From NCBI GenBank assembly GCA_022563255.1, contig JADFNS010000001.1, positions 62,001 to 126,000 on the forward strand: a stretch of DNA of 64,000 nucleotides, given 5' to 3'. The number at the start of each line of letters is the position of its first letter. The stretch's first letter is position 1. The notes beneath the pieces are model-generated. The model searched no databases, was not told where the DNA came from, and worked only from the letters and a program-made list of their open reading frames with translations. The DNA is from Pseudomonadota bacterium. Its GTDB lineage: Bacteria; Pseudomonadota; Gammaproteobacteria; Steroidobacterales; Woeseiaceae. Positions 26,505 through 34,991 of this stretch are shown in pieces. The position numbers and the translations under genes were made by a program.

Positions 26505-29124
26505 CCAACCATTCCGCAACAAGGCGTAGCTCCGCCCCGGATAAAATATTGAAGTGCAGATCCTCGGGATCATTAAATCGGTCAAAGAAATCGCTCGATG
26601 CTCTTGCTCCAGCAATGCTGGCAGGAGGTGCAACCTGCGTAGTCGAGTCTACCAAAACACCGTTCACTATAATCTGAAGGTTATCAGTAACTAAAAGCTC
26701 GCGATAGGCATCGAAGTGATCCGGCTCATCCGCCGACAAGCCGTCCTGCAGTTCCAGTTGCCCGGCCGGTACACGGACCATATTATTAACGGGGTCAATC
26801 GGCGTGTGGCAATTCAGGCAGTTATTACTGAGCTGCATGCCATTCCCGTCGAGGACGGGGAATCCCGTGTCATCAACGACCAGACGGGGCTGACTCCACA
26901 ATGGGTGAATGATGGTTTCGTAGTTGATGACGCTGCGGCAATGCGACTGCCAGTTCTGCTGGCATGCAAGCGTCGTTGGCAAGGTTGTTTTCAGGTCGGT
27001 ATAAAGATAGTCGATATCGACATTGTCCGCCGCAATCACAGGGTCCGCTGTCCAGACATCACGATAGATAACGTTCATTGACGGCTGCAGTGATGAACAT
27101 CCGTCATCGGCACAGGTGATGCGCGCCCGGACTTCGGCCATCGTCTCGCCCACTTCACCGACAAACCATTTCGGATCCGTGTTCGGAAATTCGACGCCGG
27201 CGATCTGCGCTCCCGCGTAAGCGCTGTCGAACGCGTCCATTCGCCCATGGGACAATCCGCTGTTCGCATCGTGGCAGCCGTTGCAGCTCAGTTCCTGCCC
27301 AGCTCCCAGCGAAATCCAGTTTTCGTGTCGCTGCGTGATGCGCATGGCATTTTCGTCGACGACGCTGAGCATCAAAGCCGTGTTTGCAGGAACCTTGGTC
27401 ATCACGGAGCCGTCGGGCTCGATCATCGCGTAGCCAACGATTTCCTTCATGCCAAAGAGCGTTGTTATCCCGAATGCGGTGTTATCAATGTCGCGAACAT
27501 TGTCGTCAGGTTGTGATACAGCCTTCTCAATACGCAAAAAGCGCGCCGGTCGGGCCGCGGCGGGCGTAAGCACCGGGTCAGACAGAGTCTCGATGTCCAG
27601 AATAGCGACGCCATCAAAATCGTAAATACTGCGAATATTCAAGACCGCTTCGCCTTTGCCGGCAAGCGTTGCATCCAGCGCGTAATTGTTTATCCCGTCG
27701 AGCAACACGGGAGGCGCTGAACGCGGGTCTGCAGAGACGACCTCGGTGAACATAAAGCCCTCTTCACCGACCACGATTGGCAATTGTGTATCGTCTCGCG
27801 GATCGTACATCCAGATTCCATACAATGGCGGCGCCACCAGAAAATCCCCTGCGACCGGCGTAACCGGATTGTTCGGATCCCTGATGAGCACATTGGCGAG
27901 GTTGTCCGCAGTACACGGCACAATCCGCTCATCAAGCGTATTGGGATCGCCGTCATCGGCCAGTATTTCGATCAGCCGACATTGAGTCCAGCTGACCATC
28001 AAACGACCCGTACCATCCTGAATGGGGTATACGGAAAAATAGCGGCCACCGGGCGACGGAGCGCCAGGCACTGTGGACACGTCATTGATCGTCGCATCTT
28101 CCTGGGCTGGCCCTGTCAACACACCGATATTTTCCTTCGTCGGTTGCGTAATCTCGAGATATTGCGGCGTATCGATAAATATCAGGTCGCCACCGCCTTC
28201 CGTGTCCGTGAACGGCCGCGCAAGCACGATCACCCGACCGTCTTCGGCCTGCCGCGGCTGCATGAACTGAATGATCTCACCGCTCGCCCCGGTCGCGTGG
28301 CTTTGCTGTCCATAGAGCAGCTCCAGATTTGAGCCATCCGGATTCATCCGGTAGAGATTGACTGAATTGTTGGTCGCGTTGTGATCCCAGCGACTGAAAA
28401 CGACTTGCCCGTTGTCGAGAACGGATGGATCGAGATCATGACTCTGATTAAAAGATACTTGTCTGATGCCCGTGCCATCCTCATCCATAAGATGCAGGTT
28501 GAACGCAAATTCGTTGTCGTCTTCGTCCTGTGCCGGAAAAGCGCCCTTGCCTTCATCAAGGAGCACTGCTTGCGACTGCGTCTGCCGCGTCGACGAAAAT
28601 ACGATGCGCCCGTCCGGCAGAAACTTCGGCATGATGTCGTGGCCGATCTCTGCGATCAGGTCCGATGGGATAACGCGAATGAGTTCGTCGGTAGCAAATG
28701 TGTACTGCCAGATATTCCATGTCGGCAAATCTTCTTCGGCCAGATTCGGGTCGAACGGCACGCGCATGGCAAACAGCAAGCGGCTGCCATCGTAGTCGAT
28801 CTCGACGTCGCGAACCGCGGCCAATCCCTGTGAGACGCTTTCGGTAATATTGATGTCCGCGGCACTCGGCGACGCACGATCACGAAAATAAAGATCGGCC
28901 CCGAATTCAAAAGTTATTTGCTCCCGCAGGTCCTGTTGAACGAAGTCGCCGTTGGCGTCTGTCGGGATCGGGGACTTGATGTATGCGATCGGAAAATCGA
29001 TCACGACAGGATCGGGGTCTTGACCTGTACCGATACTCACGCCGTCGCCACCACCGCAAGCGGCAATCAAAGCAGACACCGCCGTCAATGCGATCATTTT
29101 GAGTTGTTTCGACAGCTTGTTCAT
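26455..29124 (-). CDS. PD40/HzsA-like beta-propeller lipoprotein with two c-type heme motifs
   Basis: 889 aa from ATG 29122-29124 (GTGAGG just upstream). The lipoprotein signal ends AAC-GGG. The first 400 residues contain TolB/PD40-like propeller repeats (LPDGRIVFSSTRQ, LDNGQVVFSRWD, YRMNPDGSN, EDGRVIVLARP). Two heme c attachment sites follow: CNGCH at residues 614-618 and CLNCH at 769-773. Propeller plus c-type heme resembles the architecture of hydrazine synthase alpha (HzsA-related proteins); hydrazine chemistry is not implied. Its 3' end overlaps the SH3-barrel gene, linking it to the envelope block, and it is divergent from the cytochrome-LamG-DUF1501 operon. Confidence 0.82.
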   Translation of the reverse strand: MNKLSKQLKMIALTAVSALIAACGGGDGVSIGTGQDPDPVVIDFPIAYIKSPIPTDANGDFVQQDLREQITFEFGADLYFRDRASPSAADINITESVSQGLAAVRDVEIDYDGSRLLFAMRVPFDPNLAEEDLPTWNIWQYTFATDELIRVIPSDLIAEIGHDIMPKFLPDGRIVFSSTRQTQSQAVLLDEGKGAFPAQDEDDNEFAFNLHLMDEDGTGIRQVSFNQSHDLDPSVLDNGQVVFSRWDHNATNNSVNLYRMNPDGSNLELLYGQQSHATGASGEIIQFMQPRQAEDGRVIVLARPFTDTEGGGDLIFIDTPQYLEITQPTKENIGVLTGPAQEDATINDVSTVPGAPSPGGRYFSVYPIQDGTGRLMVSWTQCRLIEILADDGDPNTLDERIVPCTADNLANVLIRDPNNPVTPVAGDFLVAPPLYGIWMYDPRDDTQLPIVVGEEGFMFTEVVSADPRSAPPVLLDGINNYALDATLAGKGEAVLNIRSIYDFDGVAILDIETLSDPVLTPAAARPARFLRIEKAVSQPDDNVRDIDNTAFGITTLFGMKEIVGYAMIEPDGSVMTKVPANTALMLSVVDENAMRITQRHENWISLGAGQELSCNGCHDANSGLSHGRMDAFDSAYAGAQIAGVEFPNTDPKWFVGEVGETMAEVRARITCADDGCSSLQPSMNVIYRDVWTADPVIAADNVDIDYLYTDLKTTLPTTLACQQNWQSHCRSVINYETIIHPLWSQPRLVVDDTGFPVLDGNGMQLSNNCLNCHTPIDPVNNMVRVPAGQLELQDGLSADEPDHFDAYRELLVTDNLQIIVNGVLVDSTTQVAPPASIAGARASSDFFDRFNDPEDLHFNILSGAELRLVAEWLDVGGQYYNNPFDAPAN

Positions 29125-29240
29125 AGCCTCACCTGTGGTCACCGTATCAGGGTACGACGAGAGCCTGCGCTCATACCGTTAACACGATCACAAACGCGAC
29201 GCGGAACGTAGTGAAACACACTTCAAATCGCGCGGCAGAA

Positions 29241-29261
29241 GGTGTCACTTTTGGTCACACC
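29241..29261. promoter_or_regulatory. Dyad GGTGT-n-AC / GT-n-ACACC
   Basis: GGTGTCAC, a 5-bp spacer, GTCACACC: an inverted repeat with 7 of 8 arm positions matching. It is about 190-205 bp upstream of the sigma-54 element, a usual distance for an enhancer-binding activator site. Regulator unknown. Confidence 0.45.
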
Positions 29262-29275
29262 TGTCTCCAATCAGC

Positions 29276-29290
29276 GACAGTTCAACTGTC
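29276..29290. promoter_or_regulatory. Perfect 15-bp palindrome GACAGTT-C-AACTGTC
   Basis: A 7-1-7 perfect palindrome, 15 bp downstream of the other dyad and about 160 bp upstream of the sigma-54 element. It is a candidate protein-binding site, possibly the second half of an upstream activating sequence. It is not a LexA box, because the order of half-sites is reversed. Confidence 0.45.
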
Positions 29291-29361
29291 CTTCTCAATC
29301 AGTATCTTGTGCTTCGAAGTCGCATCACCTGTAGGCGATTGCCGACAGTCTCTTGACATAT

Positions 29362-29382
29362 TCGGGACTTGGCACATCCCGA
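29362..29382. repeat. Inverted repeat TCGGGA / TCCCGA
   Basis: Perfect 6-bp arms, 29362-29367 and 29377-29382, separated by 9 bp, in the control region about 65 bp upstream of the sigma-54 promoter. Possible protein site or a weak RNA stem of a transcript from another promoter. Confidence 0.35.
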
Positions 29383-29447
29383 CAAAACGCAAGTAAAGGA
29401 CTGTTTCTAAACGACTTTACGCAGAAATTACGCCGCCGAGTCCCGTC

Positions 29448-29463
29448 TGGCACGACACTTGCT
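29448..29463 (+). promoter_or_regulatory. Sigma-54 (RpoN) promoter
   Basis: TGGCACG-ACAC-TTGCT matches the -24/-12 consensus TGGCACG-N4-TTGCW at every fixed position, with GG and GC correctly spaced. It predicts a start near 29474, about 115 bp before the first gene of the plus-strand operon. RpoN promoters need an ATP-dependent enhancer-binding activator; none is encoded in this window. Confidence 0.72.
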
Positions 29464-29589
29464 TCGTCTTGCAAGACTGCCGTTCGCAATCCTTTAAGGA
29501 CTGTGAATGCTTTCACGGAGATTTAGTTGCAAACTTGGCATTATATTGCGCTGGTGGTCAGGCAAAAAACATCGAATAGCAGAAACGAT

Positions 29590-30762
29590 ATGAACAACAC
29601 AGTGTGCAAAACGCGCGCCATCATCACGGCGATGCTGGTCGCTGTATTCGCGATGCCGGCAAATGCCGGATATCGCGAGCAGGCAAAGCGCATGCACGAT
29701 CGTATTGCCGGGGTTCCACCAAGCGCAGCTGTATTGCAACAAATGGAAGACGCGATCAATCCCGCGTTGCCGGGTAACGCAGAATCGGCGGCCGTTATTG
29801 CAATGGACAACGTCAACTTCTACAACGTAACACTGAAGAATTTCGCGGCGCCGTGGACGAATCGCGACCGGTCGGTTTTTGTGCCGCTCAACGACTATAT
29901 CGCGACGGTTATCGGCATGGTCCGTGACGACCGCCCGTTCAACACCCTGCTTTCTGCTGACATTACTTACGTCGGTCGCCCTGGAATCGTCGTCGCTGCA
30001 CCGTCTGCCAATAACAACCTTCACTACGAACAGCTCGAAGCCGGCAATATCAATTTGCGCGACGAACTGGAGTTTACTCAGCAGTCGTTGATCAATGGTC
30101 TGCCTACTTCCGCGACGGCCGGAATCATCACATCACGGGCAGCCTCTCAGGCTTTTTTTGTCGCTGGCACAAACCGCGCAATGTTCCGTTTCACAATGAT
30201 TAACCACCTCTGCAATGACATGCAACAAGTGCAAGACCCGGCTCTGCCGCCCGATCGCATTCGTCAGGACGTGAGTCGCAGCCCGGGCGGTGACAGCCGC
30301 CTGTACCTGAATAATTGCATTGGCTGCCACACCGGCATGGATCCGATGACGCAGGCTTTCGCGTACTACGATTACGATGAAGCGTCCGGCGCGTTGCAAT
30401 ACACCGCAGGCAACGTGCAGCCCAAGTACTTCAACAACGACCAGAATTTTCCGCAGGGCTTCAGGACGCCCGATGACAGCTGGGACAATTACTGGCGTCG
30501 GGGTCAAAACCGTTACCTGGGCTTCGACCCACTGCTCGCCGGCAGCGGCCGGGGCGCAAAGTCGCTGGGGCAGGAACTGGGAAATAGTCAGGCATTCGCG
30601 GCCTGCCAGGTGAAGAAGGTTTTCCAGACGATCTGCTTGCGCAGTCCGGAGGACTCTGCCGACCGCGCCAAAGTCGACGCAATAACGGCAACGTTCCGTG
30701 GCACCGGCTACCACATGAAGCAGGTGTTTGCAGACACTGCCGTTTATTGCATGGGAACGTAG
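29590..30762 (+). CDS. Secreted single c-type-heme-motif protein
   Basis: 390 aa from ATG 29590 (a TTG at 29527 would add 21 residues with no signal function). The signal peptide is cleaved near PANA-GYRE. One heme-binding motif, CIGCH, is at residues 243-247 and is followed by TGMDP, a context shared with DUF1585/DUF1588-type planctomycete-like cytochromes. The remaining sequence is soluble, with Asn/Arg-rich loops. It is the first gene of a three-gene operon (6 bp to the LamG lipoprotein gene, then DUF1501), probably under the sigma-54 promoter. Function is unknown. Confidence 0.78.
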   Translation: MNNTVCKTRAIITAMLVAVFAMPANAGYREQAKRMHDRIAGVPPSAAVLQQMEDAINPALPGNAESAAVIAMDNVNFYNVTLKNFAAPWTNRDRSVFVPLNDYIATVIGMVRDDRPFNTLLSADITYVGRPGIVVAAPSANNNLHYEQLEAGNINLRDELEFTQQSLINGLPTSATAGIITSRAASQAFFVAGTNRAMFRFTMINHLCNDMQQVQDPALPPDRIRQDVSRSPGGDSRLYLNNCIGCHTGMDPMTQAFAYYDYDEASGALQYTAGNVQPKYFNNDQNFPQGFRTPDDSWDNYWRRGQNRYLGFDPLLAGSGRGAKSLGQELGNSQAFAACQVKKVFQTICLRSPEDSADRAKVDAITATFRGTGYHMKQVFADTAVYCMGT

Positions 30763-30768
30763 AAAGAC

Positions 30769-33309
30769 ATGACAGTGACCAAGGCAAATGGAGCCGCAGT
30801 GTTGCTTGCAAGCTTCTTGCTCAGTGCATGCGGCGGCGGCGCACCGACGACAAATAATCCCGAAACGCAGCTGCCCGGCAGCGGTGGCAATACAATCTAT
30901 ACCGGGCCCGTCGCTAACAGCCCCGATGTCCTGAAATTTCAGCAGGAATTCTGGAGCAACGCCAGGACCACGGATCGCTGTGGCAACTGCCATAACGAGA
31001 CCGTAGGGCAAGTACCGATGTTCGTTCGCAACGACGACGTCAATCTAGCCTATGACGCGGCACTGACGGTTACGAATATTGTGCAGCCGTCGCTGTCACG
31101 CATGGTTGAAAAAGTCAGCGAGCCGCCCATAGGTCACAACTGCTGGGTTGCCGATCCCGGCGTGTGCGGCTCGATCCTGACAACCTGGATCGAAAACTGG
31201 GTGGGCGAGGCGGCGGGCGGCGGACGCCAGATCATTTTGACAGCTCCGGTGTCGGCTGACCCGGCGGACAGTAAGAATTTTCCGTTGGACCCGACCCCGT
31301 TCCAGCAACTGCTGCACGAGCCGATTCTTGTGGCGTATTGCTCGGGCTGCCATAGCTCCGAAGCGCCGAACGCGCAGCAACCGTATTTTGCGGACCCCGA
31401 CATCGACATTGCCTATGAAGCCGCCAAATCGAACATCAATCTCGATACGCCGGCAGATTCGCGTTTCGTTATCAAGATCAGCCCGGCGCCGATCGGAGAG
31501 TCACATAACTGCTGGAATAACGGCGATTGCAACACGTCGACCGCTCAAATGCTGGCTGCGATCACCGCCTTCGCAAGCGGCATCAGCGCCACCACGGTGG
31601 ACCCGGCTTTAATTACCAGCAAGGCGCTGCACCTTATTGACGGCATACTCGCGTCCGGCGGCAACCGTTACGAAGACGCGCAGATCGCCCTGTGGGAATT
31701 CAAGACCGGTAAAGGACTCGTCGCCTATGACACCAGCGGCGTTGATCCCGCGATCGATCTGAATTTTTCCGGCGACGTCAGTTGGTTCGGCGGCTGGGGT
31801 ATCAGCATCGGCACAGCCATTGCGCAGGGCCCCGGCAAGGTGCAGGGCTCCACGGCCGCAAGCAAGAAATTGCACGATATCATTCAGGATTCCAGTGAAT
31901 TCTCCATCGAGGCCTGGGTCGTTCCTGCCAATGTAACGCAGGAGATGGCGCGCATCGTGAGCTACTCCGCGGGCGTCACAACTCGCAACTTCACGCTGCA
32001 GCAAACACTTTATGACTACGACTTTCAGCTGCGCACCAACGAAACCAGCCTGAACGGCGACCCGGCGCTCTCGACACCGGCTATGGACGAAGTGTTGCAG
32101 GCGACACTGCAACATGTCGTGGCGACCTATCATCCAACCGACGGTCGCAGAATCTACGTTAACGGTGCGCTGGTCAGCAATGTTGACCCAATTCCTGGCG
32201 GCAGCCTGGTCGATTGGCAAGACACGTTCGCCCTCGTGCTCGGTAATGAAGCGTCCAGCGATGCAGTCTGGGAAGGCGTTTTTCGCCTCGCGGCTATTCA
32301 CCGCCGCGCACTCACGCAGGATCAGATTCTGCAAAACTACGACGCCGGAGTTGGCGAGAAATATTTCTTGCTGTTCGATATTTCAGATCGAATCGCGGCC
32401 GCGCCCGAATCGTCGTTCATCCTGTTTGAAGTACAGCAATTCGACAGTTTCTCTTATCTTTTCGACCGGCCGCATTTCCTTACGCTGGACGGTTCCACAC
32501 CCGAAGGAATTCCGATCAAAGGATTGCATCTCGCGATGAATGGCCAGGAAGTTTCTGTCGGGCAGTCGTACGCGAACATGGACGATACGCTGAGCGCTGC
32601 ACTGTTCGAGGAGTTGGGCCAACCGCTGTCCGTACTTGGCGCTGTCATTCCGCTGGAAAAAGGACCGCAGGACGACCAGTTTTTCCTGACCTTCGATGTG
32701 CTCGCGAGTTTTACCTACGCCCGCCCGGAAGCAGCTGTGCTTGTGGTCACGCCCTTCGACCTGGACCCTGCATCCCGAGTGGCGGTGCGCACCTTCGACG
32801 AGATCAGCGCGACGTTTGCCACCGTCACCGGAGTCGATCCGACCACCCCGGCTGTCGCCGCCACGATTGCGGAGCTGCGGCAGTCACTGCCGGCCGTTGC
32901 AGCCGTGAACACCTTCCTATCGTCGCATCAGATCGCCATTGCCCAGTTGGCGATTCAATACTGCGACGCCGCGATCGGCTCAAATGTGAATCCAAATCCG
33001 GATGCGACGACCTACTGGCCGTCCTTCGATTTTGACGCCCCGGCTGCGACCGCATTCAGCACCGGCAATCGCAGTAATTTTATCGATCCATTACTGGCCC
33101 GAGTTGTCGGCCAGACGCCCACCGGGCCACAGCTTGCGACACAGCCGAGTTACTCCGCGCTTTACACAGAACTTGCTACGTTCCAGGCAGCGGGTGGACG
33201 TCCCGACAATCTCGTTGATCGGCTGCTCGCCGGCCCCAGCGATACGCGGGCCATCGCCAAAGGCGTATGTGCTTCCGTACTCGGTAGTGCGGCGACGTTG
33301 TTGCAGTAG
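30769..33309 (+). CDS. LamG-domain lipoprotein with two c-type heme motifs
   Basis: 846 aa. The lipoprotein signal ends LSAC (Cys21). Two heme motifs are in the N-terminal third: CGNCH at 71-75 and CSGCH at 191-195. Repeated features around each (DDVNLAYDAA with IGHNCW, and DIDIAYEAAK with ESHNCW) indicate a duplicated module. A LamG/concanavalin-like domain covers about residues 310-525 (SSEFSIEAWVVPANVTQEMA and TFALVLGNEAS). The C-terminal part is unassigned. It is the middle gene of the operon with the cytochrome at 29590 and DUF1501 at 33337. A surface electron-transfer or carbohydrate-binding role is possible but unproven. Confidence 0.78.
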   Translation: MTVTKANGAAVLLASFLLSACGGGAPTTNNPETQLPGSGGNTIYTGPVANSPDVLKFQQEFWSNARTTDRCGNCHNETVGQVPMFVRNDDVNLAYDAALTVTNIVQPSLSRMVEKVSEPPIGHNCWVADPGVCGSILTTWIENWVGEAAGGGRQIILTAPVSADPADSKNFPLDPTPFQQLLHEPILVAYCSGCHSSEAPNAQQPYFADPDIDIAYEAAKSNINLDTPADSRFVIKISPAPIGESHNCWNNGDCNTSTAQMLAAITAFASGISATTVDPALITSKALHLIDGILASGGNRYEDAQIALWEFKTGKGLVAYDTSGVDPAIDLNFSGDVSWFGGWGISIGTAIAQGPGKVQGSTAASKKLHDIIQDSSEFSIEAWVVPANVTQEMARIVSYSAGVTTRNFTLQQTLYDYDFQLRTNETSLNGDPALSTPAMDEVLQATLQHVVATYHPTDGRRIYVNGALVSNVDPIPGGSLVDWQDTFALVLGNEASSDAVWEGVFRLAAIHRRALTQDQILQNYDAGVGEKYFLLFDISDRIAAAPESSFILFEVQQFDSFSYLFDRPHFLTLDGSTPEGIPIKGLHLAMNGQEVSVGQSYANMDDTLSAALFEELGQPLSVLGAVIPLEKGPQDDQFFLTFDVLASFTYARPEAAVLVVTPFDLDPASRVAVRTFDEISATFATVTGVDPTTPAVAATIAELRQSLPAVAAVNTFLSSHQIAIAQLAIQYCDAAIGSNVNPNPDATTYWPSFDFDAPAATAFSTGNRSNFIDPLLARVVGQTPTGPQLATQPSYSALYTELATFQAAGGRPDNLVDRLLAGPSDTRAIAKGVCASVLGSAATLLQ

Positions 33310-33336
33310 AGACAGGACCGACAGGAACTTATTGAA

Positions 33337-34956
33337 ATGACCAAAAAACGAAATGCACGGCACTGGGATGCGCCACAGCGTCACGGCGATCATCCACGTC
33401 CGGTCACACGCCGTCAGTTTGTCGCGCAGGGCTTCAGGACCGGTGCCGCATACACTCTCGGCGGTGGCGTACTCAGCCTGTTTGCGGATCCTCGCGAGGC
33501 GCTGGCGAGCCTGTCGACGGACCTCGACAACCTGCTGCTCAATCCCTGCCAGATTGCGACCGACGGCGCTGGCAAAATTCCGTTCATCTGCTTCGATCTC
33601 GCAGGGGGCGCGAATATCGCTGGCTCAAATGTGCTGATCGGTCAATCGGGCGGTCAAAACGATTTTCTCAGTACCGCCGGCTACCAGAAGATGGGATTAC
33701 CGGGTGACATGGTGCCAGGACTCAATGACCCGATCACGGGCGAGCCCTTTGCGAACTTCGATCTGGGCCTCGGCTTCCATCTGGACAGCGCGTTCCGTCG
33801 CGGCATCATGGCCAGCCTGAGCACTGTCACCGCCGCGAACATCAACGGCGCGGTGATCCCGGCCCGTTCAGACAACGACACCGGCAACAACCCACACAAT
33901 CCGTTGTACGGCATCGCGCGGGCGGGCGCCGACGGCTCGATACTCACGCTGGCCGGAACCGAAAATACGGATTCCGGTGGTAACTCGGTATTGCCCGCGG
34001 CGCTATACGATCCGGCGCTGCGGCCAACCAAAGTTGACAGAACAAACGATGTTGTGAATCTCGTCAATACCGGCAACCTCGTCGGAATCCTGTCAAAGGA
34101 CGACGCCACGGCCGTGATGGAATCGATTTATCGCATCAGTGAGCAGAAGCTCAACAACGTCAACACGCAGATCTCCGCAGATGCCGTCATCAAGCAAATG
34201 GTCAAGTGCGGATACCTCAAGGCAGCCGATATCGCCGATCGCTTCGGCGGTGTACCGATCGATCCGGCGCTCGATCCGGAAATTGTAGCCAGCGACGGAA
34301 CGGGGATTTTCACGACCGCAGAATTCAACGCCGGCGATCGTGACGCCAGAGAATTCCAGAAGACCGCGTCGATCATGAAACTCGTTATCAATGGCTTCGC
34401 AGGCGCCGGCTGCATCGAAATGGGCGGCTACGATTACCACGGTGGCCGTCGCGCTGAAGGCGAGGTGAAAGACGAACGCGCCGGACGCTGCATGGGCGCC
34501 TGCCTCGAGTACGCCGCTCGCAAGGGCGTGCCGCTGATGATGTATGTGTTCAGCGACGGCTCGGTATCTTCCAACGGCGCAATCGACAATTCGCAGGAGG
34601 GTCGTGGTAAGGGCGAATGGACCAGCGACAATTCGTCGACCGCCGGCGCATTCTTTCTGGTCTACAACCCGACGCGACGACCGACGCTCATCGGCGCCGA
34701 CGCCGCCGCCCAAGCGTTGCATCAGCAAATCGGCGCCATGGACGCCGGTGGGTCCGTGGTGCGCACGGCGACCCCGGCCGCGAACAACGTCAACCTGCTC
34801 GTCAACACCGTGTTGCTCAACTACATGGCATTGCACGGCGAGCAGGGCAACTTCGGCGCTCTGTTCCCGAACCACGGTCTCGGCAACGCCGCATTGCAGG
34901 ACAGGCTCACGGCCTTTGCGCCAATCGTGAACGGGTTAATTACCAACCCGGCGTAG
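33337..34956 (+). CDS. DUF1501-like Tat-exported protein
   Basis: 539 aa. The N-terminus carries a twin-arginine signal (VTRRQFVAQG, Arg25-Arg26, followed by a hydrophobic stretch ending near REALA), so the protein is exported folded, probably with a cofactor. The main body resembles DUF1501-type proteins (alkaline phosphatase/sulfatase-like fold) with IPFICFDLAGGANIAGSNVL in the first strand, DNDTGNNPHNPLYGIARAG, and GGYDYHGGR. Catalytic residues cannot be assigned with confidence. It is the last gene of the operon; pairing of a heme-c protein with a DUF1501-like partner recalls planctomycete DUF1549/1553/1501 clusters. Confidence 0.75.
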   Translation: MTKKRNARHWDAPQRHGDHPRPVTRRQFVAQGFRTGAAYTLGGGVLSLFADPREALASLSTDLDNLLLNPCQIATDGAGKIPFICFDLAGGANIAGSNVLIGQSGGQNDFLSTAGYQKMGLPGDMVPGLNDPITGEPFANFDLGLGFHLDSAFRRGIMASLSTVTAANINGAVIPARSDNDTGNNPHNPLYGIARAGADGSILTLAGTENTDSGGNSVLPAALYDPALRPTKVDRTNDVVNLVNTGNLVGILSKDDATAVMESIYRISEQKLNNVNTQISADAVIKQMVKCGYLKAADIADRFGGVPIDPALDPEIVASDGTGIFTTAEFNAGDRDAREFQKTASIMKLVINGFAGAGCIEMGGYDYHGGRRAEGEVKDERAGRCMGACLEYAARKGVPLMMYVFSDGSVSSNGAIDNSQEGRGKGEWTSDNSSTAGAFFLVYNPTRRPTLIGADAAAQALHQQIGAMDAGGSVVRTATPAANNVNLLVNTVLLNYMALHGEQGNFGALFPNHGLGNAALQDRLTAFAPIVNGLITNPA

Positions 34957-34970
34957 CCGAAAATCTGTTT

Positions 34971-34991
34971 TCATGCATAATTAGTGCATGA
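34971..34991 (+). promoter_or_regulatory. Inverted repeat spanning the methyltransferase start codon
   Basis: TCATGCA (34971-34977), a 7-nt AT-rich loop, TGCATGA (34985-34991). The ATG at 34988-34990 lies in the right arm, and no good ribosome-binding site precedes it. In RNA, the stem would hide the start codon, so it may act as a translational switch, or as an operator in DNA. Confidence 0.4.

Larger units (their letters stand above)
29125..29589. other. 465-bp divergent control region
   Basis: No protein-coding or RNA gene is seen in this gap. It holds two near-symmetrical dyads (29241-29261 and 29276-29290), a TCGGGA/TCCCGA inverted repeat (29362-29382) and a consensus sigma-54 promoter (29448-29463) firing toward the plus-strand operon. 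Both flanking genes encode secreted heme-motif proteins, so this may be their joint regulatory region. Confidence 0.7.

Noticed and set aside
29353-29358. TTGACA as a -35 box in the divergent control region
   Set aside because: No plausible -10 hexamer at 16-18 bp downstream; the sigma-54 element is the better signal.
30133-31011. 292-codon minus-strand open frame spanning two heme-motif genes
   Set aside because: Crosses the boundary between two supported plus-strand genes and has no domain similarity.
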